A stretch of 9,648 nucleotides of DNA from assembly GCA_011048485.1 (NCBI GenBank), contig DSDX01000398.1, positions 1 to 9,648 of the forward strand, written 5' to 3'. The first letter of the stretch is position 1, and every line of letters starts with the position of its first letter. The DNA comes from Candidatus Aminicenantota bacterium (GTDB lineage: Bacteria > Acidobacteriota > Aminicenantia > Aminicenantales > Saccharicenantaceae). This document shows positions 5,971 to 9,648 of the stretch, piece after piece. Under the pieces are notes generated by a model. That model was not told where the DNA came from and did no database searches. It saw only the letters and a list, made by a program, of their open reading frames with translations. Made by a program: the position numbers and the translations under genes.

Positions 5971-8772
5971 ATGGCCGACAAGTCCGACGTGAAGGCGACG
6001 CTCAACCTGCCCCGGACCGGCTTCGCCATGAAGGCCTCCCTGGCCCAGAGGGAGCCGGAGACCATTGCCCGGTGGGAAGCCGACCGCCTCTACGAGAAGA
6101 TCCTCGAGAAGCGCGCCGCGGCCCGCCGCCACCCGTTCATCCTCCACGACGGCCCGCCCTACGCCAATGGCCACATTCACATGGGCACGGCCCTCAACAA
6201 GGTCCTCAAGGACGTCATCGTCAAGTCCCGCTCCATGCTCGGCTATTACGCCCCCTACGTCCCAGGCTGGGACTGCCACGGCCTGCCCATCGAGATCCAC
6301 GTCGACCGCGAGCTCGGGGCCCGGAAAAAGGACATGTCCGTCACGGCCATCCGCGACGAGTGCCGCAAGTACGCCGAGAAGTTCATCGACGTCCAGCGCG
6401 ACGAGTTCAAGCGCCTGGGCGTCCTCGGGGCCTGGGAGACGCCCTACCTGACCCTCCACCCGGCCTACGAGGCCAAGGTCCTCGAGTACCTGGCCGCCTT
6501 CTTCGAGCGCGGCGAGGTCTATAAGGGCAAGCGCCCTGTCCACTGGTGCATCCACGACCGGACCGCCCTGGCCGAGGCCGAGATCGAGTACCGGGACAAA
6601 ACCTCGCCTTCGATCTACGTCCGCTTCGAGGTCCTGTCCGACCTCGGGGCCAAAGCCCCCGCCCTGCGCGGCCGCCGCGCCTACGTCGTCATCTGGACGA
6701 CGACCCCCTGGACGCTGCCCGCCAACCTGGCCATCGCCTTCCACCCCGACTACGAGTACGCCGCGGCCGAGGTGGAGGCGGGCGGCGACGTCTACATCAT
6801 GGCCCGGCGCCTGCTCCCGGTCGTGGCCGAGGAGATCGGCTGGCCCGCGCCCAAGGTCCTGGCGTCTTTCGCCGGCCGCGAGCTCGAGGGCCTCAAGGCC
6901 CGCCACCCCTTCGTCGACCGGGAATCGCTCTTCGTCCTGGGCGATTACGTCACGCTCGAGGACGGCACGGGCGCCGTCCACACCGCCCCGGGCCACGGCG
7001 CCGACGACTACCGAACCGGCGTCGCCTACGGCCTCGACATCTACACGCCCGTCGACGACGACGGCCGCTTCACCCCCGACGTCCCCCGCTACGCCGGGCT
7101 CCAGGTCTTCGAGGCCAACGCCCGCATCACGGCCGACATGGCGCGGGACGGGACGCTGCTCAAGGAATCGACGATCACCCACTCCTACCCGCACTGCTGG
7201 CGCTGCAAGAACCCGGTCATCTTCCGGGCCACCGAGCAGTGGTTCATCTCCATGGACAAGAACGGTCTGCGCGGGGATGCCCGCGCGGCCGTGGCCAAGG
7301 TCTGCTGGATCCCCGAGTGGGGCCGCGACCGGATCGACGCCATGGTCGCCGGCCGCCCCGACTGGTGCATCTCGCGCCAGCGCACCTGGGGCGTGCCTAT
7401 CCCGGCTTTCAAATGCAAGGCCTGCGGCGCGCCGTTCGCCGACGCCGCGACGTGCCGCCATGTCGCCGGCATCTTCGGCGCCGAGGGGTCGGGGGCCTGG
7501 TTCGTCCGCGACGCCTCCGAGCTCGTCCCGCCCGGCGCGGCCTGCCCGGCCTGCGGCGGGACCGCCTTCGACAAGGAGCACAACATCATCGATGTCTGGT
7601 TCGAGTCCGGCTCCTCCCACAACGTCCTCGCCCGCGAGCCTGGCCACTCCTGGCCCTCCGACGTCTACATCGAGGGCCAGGACCAGCACCGTGGCTGGTT
7701 CCAGAGCTCGCTCCTCATCGGCGTCGGGGCCAAGGGCGGGAGCCCCTTCCGGACCTGCATCACCCACGGCTTCATCCTCGACGAGCAGGGGAGGGCCATG
7801 TCCAAGTCCATGGGCAACGTCATCGACCCCGCCGACGTCATCAAGCGCAGCGGGGCCGAGATCGTCCGCCTCTGGTCGGCCATGCTCAACTACAAGGAGG
7901 ACGCCCGATTCGGGCCGGAGCTCGAGCAGCGGCTGGTCGAGGCCTATCGCAAGATCCGCAACACCTGGCGCTTCCTGCTCGGCAACGTCTCCGATTTCGA
8001 GCCCGGCCGCGACGCCGTGGCCGAGCCCGATCTCGCCGACCTCGACCGCTGGATCCTGCACCGCTTCGAGAAGGTCCGCGGGCGGGTCGCCCGGTCCTAC
8101 CGGGACTACGAGTTCCACCCCATCGTTCACGATGTCCTAGACTTCTTCACCGTCGACCTGAGCGCCTTCTACCTCGATGTCGTCAAGGACCGGGTCTACT
8201 GCTCGGCCCGGGACGCGTGGGCCAGGCGCTCGGCCCAGACGGCCATGTTCACGATCCTCCGCGACAGCCTCCTCCTCATGGCCCCGATCCTGGCGTTCAC
8301 GGCCGAGGAAGCCTGGGCCCACGTCCCGGCCTTCGAGGGCAAGGACCCGTCGGTCCACATGGCCGAGTTCCCCGGGGCCTCGGACTGGCTGGCCTCGGCC
8401 CGACCAGGCTTCGTCGAGGACATGGAGCGGCTCCTCGACCTGCGTGAAAAGGCCCTCAAGGAGCTCGAGAAGGCCCGCGAGTCCAAGCTCATCGGAAACT
8501 CGCTCGAGGCTCGGGTGATCCTCAAGGCCCCGGCCTCCGAGACCGCCTTCCTCGAGGCCCGGCGCGGCGACCTCGCGGCGCTCCTCATCGTCTCCCAGGT
8601 CGAGATCGGGACGGCGGACGGTCGTGCCCTCGCGATCGAGGTCGGCAAGGCCGCCGGGGCGAAGTGCGAGCGCTGCTGGAACTACTCGACCTACGTCGGT
8701 ACGAGCCAGGAGGTCCCGACGTTCTGCGCCCGCTGCGAGGAGGCGGTCAAGGCCGCGCCGCCACGCCCATGA
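5971..8772 (+). CDS. ileS: isoleucyl-tRNA synthetase
   Basis: IleS is a cytosolic class I aminoacyl-tRNA synthetase that charges tRNA-Ile and edits mischarged valine. The 933-aa product is full length (E. coli 938). Seen in order: the HIGH-type signature HIHMG (68-72), GWDCHGLP (99-106), the CP1 editing domain with TTTPWTLPANLAIAF (from about 242) and HTAPGHGADDY including H337 and D346, matching the editing residues of E. coli, then WCISRQRTWG (from 465), a Cys-pair insertion (FKCKACG ... CPACGG) and MSKS (610-613). The KMSKS signature reads AMSKS here. A C-terminal zinc site has C899, C902, C919 and C922. The ATG is chosen because GGAG lies six bases upstream; an in-frame TTG at 5959 lacks this. 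Its stop overlaps the lspA start, so it heads an ileS-lspA-lgt operon. Confidence 0.97.
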   Translation: MADKSDVKATLNLPRTGFAMKASLAQREPETIARWEADRLYEKILEKRAAARRHPFILHDGPPYANGHIHMGTALNKVLKDVIVKSRSMLGYYAPYVPGWDCHGLPIEIHVDRELGARKKDMSVTAIRDECRKYAEKFIDVQRDEFKRLGVLGAWETPYLTLHPAYEAKVLEYLAAFFERGEVYKGKRPVHWCIHDRTALAEAEIEYRDKTSPSIYVRFEVLSDLGAKAPALRGRRAYVVIWTTTPWTLPANLAIAFHPDYEYAAAEVEAGGDVYIMARRLLPVVAEEIGWPAPKVLASFAGRELEGLKARHPFVDRESLFVLGDYVTLEDGTGAVHTAPGHGADDYRTGVAYGLDIYTPVDDDGRFTPDVPRYAGLQVFEANARITADMARDGTLLKESTITHSYPHCWRCKNPVIFRATEQWFISMDKNGLRGDARAAVAKVCWIPEWGRDRIDAMVAGRPDWCISRQRTWGVPIPAFKCKACGAPFADAATCRHVAGIFGAEGSGAWFVRDASELVPPGAACPACGGTAFDKEHNIIDVWFESGSSHNVLAREPGHSWPSDVYIEGQDQHRGWFQSSLLIGVGAKGGSPFRTCITHGFILDEQGRAMSKSMGNVIDPADVIKRSGAEIVRLWSAMLNYKEDARFGPELEQRLVEAYRKIRNTWRFLLGNVSDFEPGRDAVAEPDLADLDRWILHRFEKVRGRVARSYRDYEFHPIVHDVLDFFTVDLSAFYLDVVKDRVYCSARDAWARRSAQTAMFTILRDSLLLMAPILAFTAEEAWAHVPAFEGKDPSVHMAEFPGASDWLASARPGFVEDMERLLDLREKALKELEKARESKLIGNSLEARVILKAPASETAFLEARRGDLAALLIVSQVEIGTADGRALAIEVGKAAGAKCERCWNYSTYVGTSQEVPTFCARCEEAVKAAPPRP

Positions 8773-9260
8773 AGAAGAACGCCCCCTATCTTTTGCTCGC
8801 GGCCGCCCTGGTCGTCCTCGACCAGGTCACCAAGGGGATCGTCGCCCGGACCGTGACGCTCTACGAATCCGTCCCCGTCATCCCCGGGTTCTTCAACATC
8901 ACCCGCATCCACAACAAGGGCGCCATCTTCGGGACCTTTTCGCGCACCGACAGCACCCTGGTCTTCGCCCTGCTGACCGCGGCCTCGCTGGCCGCCCTGG
9001 CCTTCGTCGTGGTCTATTTCTTCAGGGCGCCGGATGCGGACAAGCTGCTGAAGGTCGCCTTGGCCCTGATCATGGCCGGGGCCTTCGGCAACCAGTTCGA
9101 CCGGCTCATCCGGGGCCACGTCATCGACTTCCTGGACTTCTATGTCGGCGGCGCCCACTGGCCCTTCTTCAACGTGGCCGACTCCTGCATCACCATAGGC
9201 GCCGGCCTGATGCTCATCACTCTGCTGAGGAGGAAACCCGCATGCACCCCGTCCTCTTGA
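8769..9260 (+). CDS. lspA: lipoprotein signal peptidase (signal peptidase II)
   Basis: LspA is an inner-membrane aspartic protease that removes the signal peptide from diacylglyceryl-modified prolipoproteins. The 163-aa product has the normal length and about four hydrophobic spans (roughly 5-23, 62-85, 93-108, 138-154). Conserved blocks are LDQVTK (17-22), NKGAIFG (49-55), GNQFDRLIRGHVIDFLDFY (107-125) and FNVADSCITIG (134-144). D120 and D138 match the catalytic pair D123/D141 of E. coli. The ATG overlaps the ileS stop as ATGA. No Shine-Dalgarno is correctly spaced (a GAGGAGG lies about 25 bases upstream), which suggests re-initiation by ribosomes finishing ileS. The 3' end overlaps lgt by 19 nt. 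ileS-lspA linkage is common in bacteria. Confidence 0.96.
   Translation: MKKNAPYLLLAAALVVLDQVTKGIVARTVTLYESVPVIPGFFNITRIHNKGAIFGTFSRTDSTLVFALLTAASLAALAFVVVYFFRAPDADKLLKVALALIMAGAFGNQFDRLIRGHVIDFLDFYVGGAHWPFFNVADSCITIGAGLMLITLLRRKPACTPSS
9227..9234 (+). promoter_or_regulatory. lgt ribosome binding site
   Basis: GAGGAGGA lies inside the end of lspA, seven bases before the ATG at 9242. It is the strongest Shine-Dalgarno sequence in the window and settles the lgt start. Confidence 0.75.
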
Positions 9261-9648
9261 AGATCGGCCCGCTGACCATCCACACCTACGGCTTCATGAT
9301 GGCCCTCGGCGTCGCCATGGGACTGTGGTTCATCTACGCCCAGGCCAAGAGGGCCGGGCTGGACGCCAACAGGATCATGGACGCGGCCTTTTACACCATC
9401 ATCGTCTCACTCATCGGGGCCAAGCTGCTCCTCTTCGTCGGCAACATCTCCTACTACCTCGAATACCCCGGGGAGCTGCTGTCGCTGGCCCGGTCGGGCG
9501 GCGTCTTCCAGGGCGGCCTGACGTTCGGCGTCATCTTCGCGCTGTGGTATTTCCGCCGCAAGAAGATCCCGACCTGGAAGACGGCCGATCTCATCGGGCC
9601 GGCCCTGGCCCTGGGCCACGGATTCGGCCGGATCGGGTGCTTCAGCGC
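9242..9648 (+). CDS. lgt: prolipoprotein diacylglyceryl transferase, 5' part
   Basis: Lgt transfers a diacylglyceryl group from phosphatidylglycerol to the lipobox cysteine of prolipoproteins, the step before LspA acts, in the inner membrane. Only the first 135 codons are present; the gene runs off the right edge. The N-terminus matches the family: IGPLTIHTYGFMMALG (8-23, with Y16 matching E. coli Y26), then hydrophobic spans, GGVFQGGLTFGVIFA (86-100) and GHGFGRIGCFS (125-135), where R130 corresponds to the essential R143 of E. coli. In the GGVFxGGL block position 90 is Gln where His (E. coli H103) or Tyr is usual. The start has a strong Shine-Dalgarno and overlaps lspA by 19 nt, so the two are translationally linked. 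Confidence 0.93.
   Translation, partial: MHPVLLKIGPLTIHTYGFMMALGVAMGLWFIYAQAKRAGLDANRIMDAAFYTIIVSLIGAKLLLFVGNISYYLEYPGELLSLARSGGVFQGGLTFGVIFALWYFRRKKIPTWKTADLIGPALALGHGFGRIGCFS

Noticed and set aside
5932..8130. A 732-codon open frame antisense to ileS
   Set aside because: Low-complexity Gly/Asp/Val/Leu-rich product, no family resemblance, exactly opposite a well-conserved gene; a composition artefact.
9407..9619. A 70-codon minus-strand frame at the right end
   Set aside because: Antisense to lgt, with no start signal or family resemblance.

Overview
The window looks like a chromosomal housekeeping segment from a GC-rich bacterium. Codon third positions are overwhelmingly G or C (GCC, CTC, GAC, GTC dominate), and the genes are complete and typical in length apart from the one cut by the window edge. 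Lipoprotein-processing genes show that it makes lipoproteins. The lineage cannot be fixed from the sequence alone. The gene content would fit a GC-rich Acidobacteriota/Aminicenantes-like or deltaproteobacterial-type organism, but that is a guess. There is no transposase, phage gene, rRNA, tRNA or CRISPR array.

Left edge (1-170): a gene-free, less GC-rich stretch downstream of tldE. It carries palindromes and a repeated GTCATGTCCCC motif, like a REP-type intergenic repeat. Next (171-3037, minus strand): tldD then tldE, a two-gene operon for the TldD/TldE metalloprotease. The reading frames meet at an overlapping GTGA or a few bases beyond it.

Divergent from this (3147-5598, plus strand): nadC and nadB, 7 nt apart, for NAD de novo synthesis from aspartate. 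NadB makes iminoaspartate and NadC converts quinolinate to nicotinate mononucleotide. The middle enzyme, NadA, is not in the window. The short gap between tldD and nadC holds one good sigma70-like promoter in each direction. Both are placed so that the predicted mRNAs have almost no 5' leader.

Between nadB and ileS (5599-5970) is about 370 nt without a gene. Most of it, 5600-5832, is an elaborate set of nested complementary arms (two perfect 9-bp helices, an interrupted 10-bp helix and at least three hairpins). It starts one base after the nadB stop and lies upstream of the apparent ileS promoter, so it is not an ileS leader. This is the best candidate in the window for something undescribed: a structured RNA, or a palindromic repeat or mobile element.

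Right part (5971-9648, plus strand): ileS, lspA and lgt, with overlapping ends, probably one transcript. IleS charges tRNA-Ile. Lgt and LspA carry out the first two steps of lipoprotein maturation (diacylglyceryl transfer, then signal peptide cleavage). lgt runs off the right end.
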